This document shows, piece by piece, positions 17,042-24,449 of a DNA stretch of 64,000 nucleotides (the stretch's first letter is position 1; every line of letters begins with the position of its first letter). The stretch is from JAVBPE01 sp031549865 (GTDB taxonomy: Bacteria; Bacillota_I; Bacilli_A; Acholeplasmatales; Anaeroplasmataceae). The position numbers and the translations under genes were made by a program. The notes under the pieces are model-generated. The model had not been told where the DNA came from, ran no database searches, and saw only the letters and a program-made list of their open reading frames with translations. The stretch lies in the NCBI GenBank assembly GCA_031549865.1, contig JAVBPE010000018.1, forward strand, positions 37,064 through 101,063, read 5' to 3'.

Positions 17042-18961
17042 ATGAGTTGCAATTCTGTTGAGAAATATATCGAAAACAAATATCGTGATTATATATTTTC
17101 TAAGATTTTAAAATTTTACAATGAAATAAAAAGTCATTTAGATATGCATACTTATGCAGTTCCATATCCAACTTTTATAACATTAGACGAAATTACGGTA
17201 GAAAAGGTGTATTTTAAGGATGATATATTTGGAAAGAATCTTGAGTTCAAATTAGTTGTTAGAGCAGATTTTATTCTTAAAGGAGATCGCTTTAATGATT
17301 ATGAGACAGATACACTTTACCGTAAGTTTACTGTTACGGGTACAGGAATTTTAAATAATGGAATTAGCAAATTCTACATTTCTGATGTTGAAGAGTATAT
17401 AAATCAAGCGTATCAATATAAACATGCCTTGTCTGCGTTTGCTATTCCATATATTTCAACGGATGATTTAGAATATAGAGCAGAAGAGTTTTTGACTAAG
17501 CATTGTAAAGAAGCACTTGAAGAACCGATGCAGTTACCATTAAATAAAATTTTGATCAATATGAATGTAACTGTCTTTCATGCACCGTTAGGCAAAAGAA
17601 TATTTGGAAAAACATTTTTTGCTCAATCAACTGAAAAAATTTACAATGATGATAATGAAGTAGAAGATAAGCAAATATACGAAAGAACTATTTTAATAGA
17701 TCCAGATGTGTTTTTCTTTAGAAATATAGGAACTTATAATAATACAGTTATTCATGAGTGTATCCACGTGGAATATCATTCTAATTATTTTGAGCTTCAA
17801 AAACTAATAAATAGTTCATTAAAATCAATTGCATGTAAGGTTAACAAGGGTTCAAAACAATTGAATACTAATGAACAAAAAGCACTAGATTTTATGGAAT
17901 GGCAAGCAAGTATGTTGGCACCAAGAATACTGATGCCTGCGAAAACAACAAAAATCAAATATCAGCAATTAATATCTGAAATTAATCAAGATTTCCCGTC
18001 ATATCTAAAAGGAAAAAAGATGGAGATTTTGATTGACAGGTTAGCAGAGTTTTTTCAAGTCTCAAAACAAGCTGCAAAAATAAGACTTATAGATTTAGGC
18101 GTTGATGCTGCTGCTGGTGTGCAAAACTATGTAAATGGCAAAAAGATTCCTAGTTTTGCATTTAAAAGTCATTCTTTAAATCGTAATCAAACATTCATAA
18201 TTGATTTTAAAGATTCAGTTAAAGAAATTAAAGTTAATCAAACGTTAAATTCACTTTCAATCGAAGGAAAGCTAGCATACATAAACGGAATGGTTGTGCT
18301 AAACTTACCGAAATATGTTATTAAAGATGATTTCGGTAATAAAGTTCTGACAAACTATGCTTTGGAGCATGTTGATGAATGTGCGTTTGTCTTTACAAAA
18401 GATACCTCACCAAACAAGAACACTTACAGTGAATATTTAGACACAATGTGTTTTCTCTGCAGGCCAGAAAGCAAAGATGACTATGTTTCTGGTAACTATG
18501 ATAGGACTTCAACTTCCAACAGACAACTTGAAAATGCCGGAATATCCTTTTTAGATGAGTTAGACGATATTCATAATGCTAAAGCGTTGCTAAAAAAGAT
18601 GAACGGAGAGTTTGCTGAAGATTTTCTAACTGTTGTAACTGAATTAGGATATTTGAAATCAGATGGAATTCCCAATTATTATGCTATTTCTAAATTAACA
18701 AGTGTAACAGACCATACTATAAAGAATTATTTGGATGGTACAAGCACGCCACAAAAAGAAAAGTTGATAGCTATTTGCGGAGGATTATGTTTACATACAA
18801 AAGTGGCATATAAACTTCTTGAAAAAGCTAATCTTACAATTTTAAATAGTATGAATGAAACTGATCTTACTTATTGTGCTCTGATTGAAAGACATTACGA
18901 TGAAGGTCTTGAAAAATGGAATGAATATTTAAGCGAAGCTAATTTTAATCAACTACCTTAA
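17042..18961 (+). CDS. Large ImmA/IrrE-like metallopeptidase with C-terminal HTH-like region
   Basis: A 639-residue protein starting at ATG 17042 behind GGGAGGTG, 21 nt after hsdR. The zinc-protease motif is VIHECIHVEYH (about 236-246), with a downstream DFMEWQASMLAPRILMP stretch that supplies the expected third ligand region of ImmA/IrrE enzymes. The C-terminal 140 residues contain YAISKLTSVTDHTIKNYLDG, which reads like a Cro/XRE-type helix-turn-helix. ImmA-type proteases cut phage and ICE repressors, IrrE a DNA-damage repressor. Here it closes the restriction operon and directly precedes the phage early switch. Whether it serves defence or lysogeny control is inference. Confidence 0.72.
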   Translation: MSCNSVEKYIENKYRDYIFSKILKFYNEIKSHLDMHTYAVPYPTFITLDEITVEKVYFKDDIFGKNLEFKLVVRADFILKGDRFNDYETDTLYRKFTVTGTGILNNGISKFYISDVEEYINQAYQYKHALSAFAIPYISTDDLEYRAEEFLTKHCKEALEEPMQLPLNKILINMNVTVFHAPLGKRIFGKTFFAQSTEKIYNDDNEVEDKQIYERTILIDPDVFFFRNIGTYNNTVIHECIHVEYHSNYFELQKLINSSLKSIACKVNKGSKQLNTNEQKALDFMEWQASMLAPRILMPAKTTKIKYQQLISEINQDFPSYLKGKKMEILIDRLAEFFQVSKQAAKIRLIDLGVDAAAGVQNYVNGKKIPSFAFKSHSLNRNQTFIIDFKDSVKEIKVNQTLNSLSIEGKLAYINGMVVLNLPKYVIKDDFGNKVLTNYALEHVDECAFVFTKDTSPNKNTYSEYLDTMCFLCRPESKDDYVSGNYDRTSTSNRQLENAGISFLDELDDIHNAKALLKKMNGEFAEDFLTVVTELGYLKSDGIPNYYAISKLTSVTDHTIKNYLDGTSTPQKEKLIAICGGLCLHTKVAYKLLEKANLTILNSMNETDLTYCALIERHYDEGLEKWNEYLSEANFNQLP

Positions 18962-18969
18962 AAAAGTTT

Positions 18970-18987
18970 CTCGTAATGTATTACGAG
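18970..18987. promoter_or_regulatory. Palindrome O1 (putative operator)
   Basis: CTCGTAATGTATTACGAG is a perfect dyad with a 2-nt centre and no T run, so it is not a terminator. A near-identical dyad recurs at 19078. Confidence 0.6.
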
Positions 18988-19016
18988 TATAAAAACAATA
19001 AATTTAATAAATCTAT

Positions 19017-19067
19017 AGGCTTTATGTCAAATCTAGTATTCTAGAAGAGGCATAAAGCCTTTTTTTA
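19017..19067 (+). terminator. Terminator of the restriction operon
   Basis: AGGCTTTATG pairs with CATAAAGCCT and is followed by TTTTTTT. Confidence 0.85.
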
Positions 19068-19077
19068 TGCTTTAAGG

Positions 19078-19095
19078 CTCGTAATAGATTACGAT
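19078..19095. promoter_or_regulatory. Palindrome O2 (putative operator) at the early promoter
   Basis: CTCGTAATAGATTACGAT matches O1 in both half-sites (TCGTAAT/ATTACGA). It lies where the -35 region of the early promoter would be, ideal for a repressor. Confidence 0.6.
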
Positions 19096-19112
19096 TGCTC
19101 ATTTTTTACTTT

Positions 19113-19120
19113 GATATAAT
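19113..19120 (+). promoter_or_regulatory. Early phage promoter (extended -10)
   Basis: TGATATAAT (extended -10, hexamer at 19115-19120) is the only strong promoter before the early genes. Transcription would start at about 19127, the first base of the structured leader. Confidence 0.6.
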
Positions 19121-19126
19121 ACGTTT

Positions 19127-19359
19127 GAATTAAGACCGGCTACCTTAATTCGTACTTTACATCCCTAGCTAGGATGTCACAATAAAGTACAAAAAACTTA
19201 ATAAACGCAGCTTGGACCATTGTGAGGGAAGGACTGCAAACTGAAATGGGTGTATTTTTACACGTTCATTCTTTTTGCTATGCCTTCTTTGCGCCTTGAT
19301 GCATTTGGAAAGATACCTCCATTTCAGAAAACAAAAATCTGATTTGGAGGTATTTTTTT
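19127..19359 (+). ncRNA. Structured 5' leader RNA of the early operon
   Basis: About 230 nt without a gene but full of helices: GAATTAAG/CTTAATTC (19127-19151); GTACTTTA/TAAAGTAC (19152-19200) enclosing CATCC/GGATG; GTGTA/TACAC near 19250-19262; and a final ATACCTCCA/TGGAGGTAT hairpin (19313-19353) with an inner TCAG/CTGA helix and a following T run. The last hairpin contains the GGAGG of the next gene and also looks like an intrinsic terminator, so it could control both transcription and translation. Family unknown. Confidence 0.65.
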
Positions 19360-19998
19360 ATGACTAAAACGAAAAAAACAAAGGATTTATATCCGAACAT
19401 CTATGGCTACGGTAGCCTAGAACAACTAATGGCAGATCCAACAAGGTTTGGTGATAACCCAGACAAGCCACTAACAAGTTGGACAGCTTATAAAGATGCT
19501 GATGGCGACACGAGGTTTGTGCCATGCACAGAGGAGTTCTTTCATTATATGAGAAATGAGGAACGCAACGACAGGAGGAAGAAGGACATCGAATCAAGAT
19601 GTATGATCCCGTCTGAGAAATATGGGTTAGTAAAGTGTAGAGAAGATTGCAATCATTGTCCTTATAAGCAGAATGAGCTTGAGCCAGATGCTACAACGGA
19701 TTTTGCTAGAACTGGAATAGCGGTATCTATTGATTACATGTATGAAAATTATGAATTTGAGTTTAGTGATGGTTCGTTTGAGGCTGATTGTGAAAAAAGA
19801 GAAAAGGAAGAACGTGACGCAGAAATGTGGAGACTTATTGACGAGTTAGGCGAAACAGACCAGACCATATTAAAACTTTACAACCAAGGTAAGACTGATG
19901 CTGCAATAGCTCTTGTTGTTAAGAAATCTCGAAGTGTTGTTCAGGAACGCAGAGTTAAACTAATCGACATGTTGAAAGAAAAATTGAAAAATTTTTGA
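19360..19998 (+). CDS. Sigma-70 region 4-like phage protein
   Basis: A 212-residue protein. The first 90 residues are polar with a CMIPSEKYGLVKCREDCNHCPY cysteine cluster (given here as CREDCNHCPY, about 88-97). The last 60 residues (LIDELGETDQTILKLYNQGKT through KSRSVVQERRVKL) have the shape of a sigma region 4 or ArpU-like helix-turn-helix. It is the first gene after the structured leader, and its GGAGG lies inside the leader hairpin. A role in switching on phage early or middle genes is likely but not proven. Similar proteins are common in Bacillota mobile elements. Confidence 0.65.
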   Translation: MTKTKKTKDLYPNIYGYGSLEQLMADPTRFGDNPDKPLTSWTAYKDADGDTRFVPCTEEFFHYMRNEERNDRRKKDIESRCMIPSEKYGLVKCREDCNHCPYKQNELEPDATTDFARTGIAVSIDYMYENYEFEFSDGSFEADCEKREKEERDAEMWRLIDELGETDQTILKLYNQGKTDAAIALVVKKSRSVVQERRVKLIDMLKEKLKNF

Positions 19999-20003
19999 AA
20001 CTA

Positions 20004-20062
20004 GTCGGCAAACCATAAGTTACTTAGCCATTAATCCTTTGAGAAGGAAGTGTAGCCCTTTT
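20004..20062 (+). promoter_or_regulatory. Structured RNA motif, copy A
   Basis: The segment holds CGGCAA, AGTTAC, GCCATTAATC and the hairpin CCTT-TGAG-AAGG, just upstream of the 59-aa gene. The same core recurs at 51364 upstream of another small regulatory gene, with a different but still paired hairpin. This indicates a conserved RNA element. Confidence 0.6.
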
Positions 20063-20089
20063 CTAAAAAATTAAAAAGGAGGAATCGCT

Positions 20090-20269
20090 ATGCAAGACAA
20101 AGCAATGGCTAACAAAAAGCCGTTTCTAACTGCAAATGATTTGATAGAAAGTTTGCTGATAATAAGTGAAACGACAAAAACGTTAGCGCTAGAAGTTATG
20201 TTGCTTCCAGCAGAACAAAACAAAGATGGAGGTGAAGAAGATGTCAACATCTCCAACAAAGCACAGTAG
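20090..20269 (+). CDS. Small 59-aa early phage protein
   Basis: A short gene starting MQDKAMANKKPFLTANDLIE behind AAAAAGGAGG. It ends with TAG at 20267 inside the start of the next gene, which overlaps it in another frame and is therefore translationally coupled. The body is helical and hydrophobic in the middle (SLLIISETTKTLALEVMLL). Its place directly before the Cas4-like exonuclease gene is common in Bacillota phages. Function not known. Confidence 0.6.
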   Translation: MQDKAMANKKPFLTANDLIESLLIISETTKTLALEVMLLPAEQNKDGGEEDVNISNKAQ

Positions 20270-21425
20270 GAAGTACAGCCCAAGTAAAAGTAGCACGTGG
20301 CTTAATTGTCCTTTGAGTACGTTGTTAAATGATGGATCAAGTCAAGAAACAAATCCACAAGCTGAATTTGGAACACAATGCCATGAACTTAGCGCAGCGT
20401 TGATTTGCAAATCACTTAACATAGTTGATTTTGACAATGAACCGATGTCAGTTAACGAGATTGTTAAGGGATTAGATATATATTCGCCGGAAATGCAAGA
20501 CCTTGCCGATGGATATGCAGACTATGTAATTAACACTGTTGAGTATGAAAAAAAGATGTCAAGCAGCGAGCCATTAGTAGTAGTTGAGCAGTATCTTGAA
20601 ATGGATTTTGATGCTGATGCAGGTGGAACACTTGACTGTGGCATTATTTCAAGTTCAAACGGTGGAACATTGACAGTTATAGACCTAAAGACTGGTAGAG
20701 GTCCAGTTGCTGCTTTCAATTCAGAGACAGGTATGTTTAATACTCAGCTAGGTATTTATGCACTGTATTTTTACAAAGCATACAAGGACATTTACCCAAT
20801 CAAAAATGTGCGACTTGTTATCTATCAACCTGTGATTTCCAACACTAACGATTTTGAAATGTCTATCGAAGATTTACTAAAATTTGAAACTGATATTTTA
20901 ATCCCTGCAGTAGCAAAAACAAAGGTAAGTATACCTGAAGCAAAAAGTGGTAGTTACTGCAAATGGTGTGCTGGAAAAGCAATCTGCATTCAACGAGCAG
21001 AAGACAATATGAAACTTATTAAAGAGGCAAGTAAACCCTTAGAAAAAATGACAGACAATGAAATTGAAAAGTTGCTACCAAAGATGGACGAGCTGATTTC
21101 ATTTGCAGAAGACGTCAAAGAATCTGCACTCAAGAAAGCATTAAACGGACATAAGTGGAGGAATTTCAAACTCGTTCATACCAAGTCTACAAGAAAAGTA
21201 TCTGACGAAGATGCAGTTATCAAAGTATGTGAGGATGCTGGATTTGATCCATATGCACCTAAAAAACTGGTTGGTATTACAGAACTTACAAAGCGATTAG
21301 GTAAAGACAAATTTAATGAGTTAATTGGAAACTATCTAACAAAGCAAGAAGGCGCAATTGTTTTAGTTCCAAGTGCAGATGCTCGTGACGAAGTAATTAT
21401 CTTAAAAGAAGGAGAAAAAAATTAA
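20241..21425 (+). CDS. DUF2800 / Cas4-like PD-(D/E)XK exonuclease
   Basis: The 394-residue protein starts at ATG 20241 behind GGAGG (20228). A nuclease core is visible as GGTLDCGII and TVIDLKTGRG (catalytic D and D-x-K). An iron-sulfur cluster of the Cas4/AddB type is suggested by an N-terminal Cys (TWLNCPLS) and a C-terminal YCKWCAGKAIC group. Such proteins resect DNA ends for phage recombination. It is the first of a run with a RecA-like ATPase, a DUF669 protein and a helicase, the usual recombination/replication set of Bacillota siphophages. Confidence 0.82.
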   Translation: MSTSPTKHSRKYSPSKSSTWLNCPLSTLLNDGSSQETNPQAEFGTQCHELSAALICKSLNIVDFDNEPMSVNEIVKGLDIYSPEMQDLADGYADYVINTVEYEKKMSSSEPLVVVEQYLEMDFDADAGGTLDCGIISSSNGGTLTVIDLKTGRGPVAAFNSETGMFNTQLGIYALYFYKAYKDIYPIKNVRLVIYQPVISNTNDFEMSIEDLLKFETDILIPAVAKTKVSIPEAKSGSYCKWCAGKAICIQRAEDNMKLIKEASKPLEKMTDNEIEKLLPKMDELISFAEDVKESALKKALNGHKWRNFKLVHTKSTRKVSDEDAVIKVCEDAGFDPYAPKKLVGITELTKRLGKDKFNELIGNYLTKQEGAIVLVPSADARDEVIILKEGEKN

Positions 21426-22384
21426 TGTTAAACATTACTACGGGTAAAGAACAACGCCCATTAAAAGTTGTCATTTATGGTCCTGAAGGAATAGGAAAAA
21501 GCACATTTGCTAGTCAGTTTCCGAGCCCAATATTTATTGATACTGAAGGTGGGACAAGCAATTTGGATATCAGAAGAATTAAATGCAATAAATCATGGAA
21601 TGAGCTTATTTCAATAGTCAATGAAATTATTACAACACCGAACATTTGCAAGACGCTTGTAATAGACACTGCAGATTGGTCAGAGATTTTATGTATTAAT
21701 TCAGTTTGTGAGAAGTACCGAAAAAGCAATATTGAGGATTTTGGATTTGGAAAGGGATATGTGTACTTGCAAGACGAGTATTCAAAACTACTTTCACTAT
21801 TAGACAAGGTAATTGATGCAGGAATTAATGTTGTGGTTACCGCTCATGCAAAGTTAAGAAAATTTGAACTTCCGGAGGAACAAGGTGCTTTTGACAGATA
21901 TGAAATGAAACTTACAAAGCAAGTGGCACCGTTGCTAAAAGAATGGTGCGACACATTATTGTTTTGCAATTACAAGATTTATGTTGTCACAACGGAAAAC
22001 AATTCTAAAAAAGCGCAAGGTGGCAAACGAGTTTTATACACAACTCATAATCCAACATATGACGCCAAGAACCGCTTTAATTTGGCGGAAGAACTTGAAC
22101 TTGATTTCGCATCGGTAGCGCACCTTTTTGCGGCACAGGCGCAAACACAGGCCGACACAAAGCCAGTTGTATTTCAAGAGCAAACAGTTATTAACAAGCT
22201 AATCAAAATGATTGAAGATGCAGGTATAGCAGAAGACGATATCAAAAAAGTAGTAGCAGCTCGTGGCCACTATCCAGAGAGTGCAGCGATAACTGAATAT
22301 TCAGAAGATTTTATAACACGATGGATAATTCCAAATTGGAAGAAGATCGTAGAAACAATTAATAAAGAAAAAGGAGAGAACTAA
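21425..22384 (+). CDS. RecA-like ATPase (Sak4-type recombinase family)
   Basis: A 319-residue protein with Walker A GPEGIGKST (about 19-27), a Walker B-like TLVIDTADW, and the polar sensor stretch VVVTAHAKLR. The family is often annotated as phage nucleotide-binding protein or AAA_24 and includes Sak4 single-strand annealing proteins. It starts in the stop codon of the preceding exonuclease gene. With the exonuclease and DUF669 protein it probably makes an annealing recombination system. The C-terminal 80 residues are helical and less conserved. Confidence 0.8.
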   Translation: MLNITTGKEQRPLKVVIYGPEGIGKSTFASQFPSPIFIDTEGGTSNLDIRRIKCNKSWNELISIVNEIITTPNICKTLVIDTADWSEILCINSVCEKYRKSNIEDFGFGKGYVYLQDEYSKLLSLLDKVIDAGINVVVTAHAKLRKFELPEEQGAFDRYEMKLTKQVAPLLKEWCDTLLFCNYKIYVVTTENNSKKAQGGKRVLYTTHNPTYDAKNRFNLAEELELDFASVAHLFAAQAQTQADTKPVVFQEQTVINKLIKMIEDAGIAEDDIKKVVAARGHYPESAAITEYSEDFITRWIIPNWKKIVETINKEKGEN

Positions 22385-22386
22385 TT

Positions 22387-22848
22387 ATGAACAACAATAA
22401 TGATATGTTAATGGATTGGAATGATGCCATTGAAACCGACGGACAGGAATTTGTCCTACTTCAAGAAGGTGATTATAACTTCTTGGTAACTAATTTTGAA
22501 AGAGGTCGCTTTCCAGGTGGGCCTAAAGTTCCAGCTTGCAATAAAGCAACTATTACAGTGCAAGTTCAAACAGCAAATGGCGCAGCTACAGTTAAATTTG
22601 ATTTGTTGCTTTATCGCTCACTTGAATGGCGCATATCTGCATTCTTTAGATGTATTGGTCAGAAAAAGCATGGTGAAAAATTGACAATGGAATGGAATAA
22701 GGTGGTTGGATCTATTGGTAGAGCGCACTTCAAACAACGTTCTTACACCAATCAATATGGAGACGAGAAGTATGTTAATGACCTAGATCGTTTTATTGAT
22801 TACAATCCAGAATTTTTTGTTAATGATGATCCTTCGTTACCGTTCTAG
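22387..22848 (+). CDS. DUF669 single-strand DNA-binding-like protein
   Basis: A 153-residue acidic protein with the DUF669 pattern: NFLVTNFERGRFPG, a central LEWRISAFFRCIGQKKHGE and RAHFKQRSYTNQYGDEKYVN, and an acidic C-terminal end DDPSLPF like that of SSB proteins. DUF669 proteins accompany Sak-type recombinases and are thought to bind single-stranded DNA. GGAG precedes the ATG, and the spacing to both neighbours is 2-11 nt. The role is inferred from neighbourhood and family. Confidence 0.75.
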   Translation: MNNNNDMLMDWNDAIETDGQEFVLLQEGDYNFLVTNFERGRFPGGPKVPACNKATITVQVQTANGAATVKFDLLLYRSLEWRISAFFRCIGQKKHGEKLTMEWNKVVGSIGRAHFKQRSYTNQYGDEKYVNDLDRFIDYNPEFFVNDDPSLPF

Positions 22849-22859
22849 AGGTGAGTAAT

Positions 22860-24437
22860 ATGAAGTTAAGACCATATCAAAACAGTGCAGTTGATGCTGT
22901 AAAAAATGAGTGGAGTGTAGGACATAAAAAAACCTTGATAGTACTTCCAACCGGAACGGGAAAAACAATAGTTTTTTCTAAGGTTGTTGAAAACGAAACA
23001 AAAGACGGTAGTAAAGCACTAATTTTAGCACATCGTGGTGAGCTGCTTGATCAGGCATCAGATAAGCTAAAACAAGCAAGTGGTATGGACTCAGCCTTGG
23101 AAAAGGCTGAGTCCACATCACTCAACTCTCCATTGCAAGTTACGGTAGCATCAGTTCAAACACTATCACAAGAAAAAAGACTATTTAAATTTCCGCAAGA
23201 TTACTTCAAGACGATTGTGGTGGACGAGGCCCATCATTCCATGAGTGATACATACCAAAGGATATTAACTTATTTTAACTCTGCTAATGTTTTAGGAGTA
23301 ACAGCCACACCAGATAGAGCAGATCAAAAAAACTTAGGGAAGTTCTTTGATTCTAAAGCCTACGAATACACAATGCATCAAGCAGTAAAAGAGGGCTATC
23401 TCAGTCCGATCAAGGCGCAAATGATACCGCTAGAGTTAAACATCAACAATGTAGGACTTTCAAATGGAGATTATGCAGTTGGCGAAATAGGCTCAGCACT
23501 TGAGCCATACTTAAATCAAATTGCACTTGAAATGATTAATTATTGTAAAGGTCGAAAGACCGTAGTGTTTTTGCCACTTGTAAAGACTTCACAAAGGTTT
23601 TGCGAACTGCTAAATCTTCATGGATTTAGGGCAGCAGAAGTTAATGGGAATAGCACCGATAGAGAAAAAATACTTACAGATTTTGATGACGGTGAATACG
23701 ACGTGTTGTGTAATTCTATGCTATTGACCGAAGGGTGGGATTGTCCGTCTGTTGACTGTATAGTTGTACTTCGACCAACTAAAGTCAGAAGTTTATATCA
23801 GCAAATGGTTGGACGTGGAATGCGACTTGCACCCGATAAAAAAGATTTGTTGTTACTAGATTTTCTATGGATGACTGAACGACATGATTTATGTAGACCA
23901 TCGGCGTTAGCATCAAAAGACGAAGAAGTTGCAAAGCGTATTGACAAAATGATGCTTGACAAAGAAAGCGGCATTGATTTAATGGCAGCAGAGATTGAAG
24001 CAGAAAATGACATCATTCAAGAACGTGAAAATGCACTTGCTCGTGAACTTGCGGCAATGAGAAGGAAACAACAAAAGCTTGTTGATCCAATTCAATATGC
24101 ATTTTCTATAGCATCAGAAGATTTACAAAATTATGAGCCTACATTTATGTGGGAAATGGCACCTGCTAGTGCAAGACAACTTGACTATCTTGAAAAGCAT
24201 GGTATCTACCCTGACACAATAACTAATTGTGGAATGGCTAGTTTACTTATTGATAAATTAAAGAACAGACAAATAGAAGGACTAGCAACACCAAAGCAAA
24301 TCAGATTTTTGGAGCGTTATGGGTTCTTGCATGTTGGCATGTGGCAGTTTGATGCGGCAAGCAAAATGATAACAAGAATATCAACAAACAACTGGTATTT
24401 ACCAAGAGGAATTGACGCTAAAAATTATCAACCGTAG
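22860..24437 (+). CDS. SF2 DEAD/DEAH-box DNA helicase
   Basis: A 525-residue helicase. Motifs: Walker A LPTGTGKTIVF (about 30), VVDEAHHSMSD (about 121), GVTATPDR, and the motif VI region YQQMVGRGMRLAPDK. A helical extension follows after about residue 350. The start is placed at ATG 22860 behind AGAGGTGA, with an alternative GTG at 22851. It sits between the DUF669 protein and the primase and presumably remodels or unwinds phage DNA during replication. Confidence 0.88.
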   Translation: MKLRPYQNSAVDAVKNEWSVGHKKTLIVLPTGTGKTIVFSKVVENETKDGSKALILAHRGELLDQASDKLKQASGMDSALEKAESTSLNSPLQVTVASVQTLSQEKRLFKFPQDYFKTIVVDEAHHSMSDTYQRILTYFNSANVLGVTATPDRADQKNLGKFFDSKAYEYTMHQAVKEGYLSPIKAQMIPLELNINNVGLSNGDYAVGEIGSALEPYLNQIALEMINYCKGRKTVVFLPLVKTSQRFCELLNLHGFRAAEVNGNSTDREKILTDFDDGEYDVLCNSMLLTEGWDCPSVDCIVVLRPTKVRSLYQQMVGRGMRLAPDKKDLLLLDFLWMTERHDLCRPSALASKDEEVAKRIDKMMLDKESGIDLMAAEIEAENDIIQERENALARELAAMRRKQQKLVDPIQYAFSIASEDLQNYEPTFMWEMAPASARQLDYLEKHGIYPDTITNCGMASLLIDKLKNRQIEGLATPKQIRFLERYGFLHVGMWQFDAASKMITRISTNNWYLPRGIDAKNYQP

Positions 24438-24449
24438 GAGGAGTATTAA

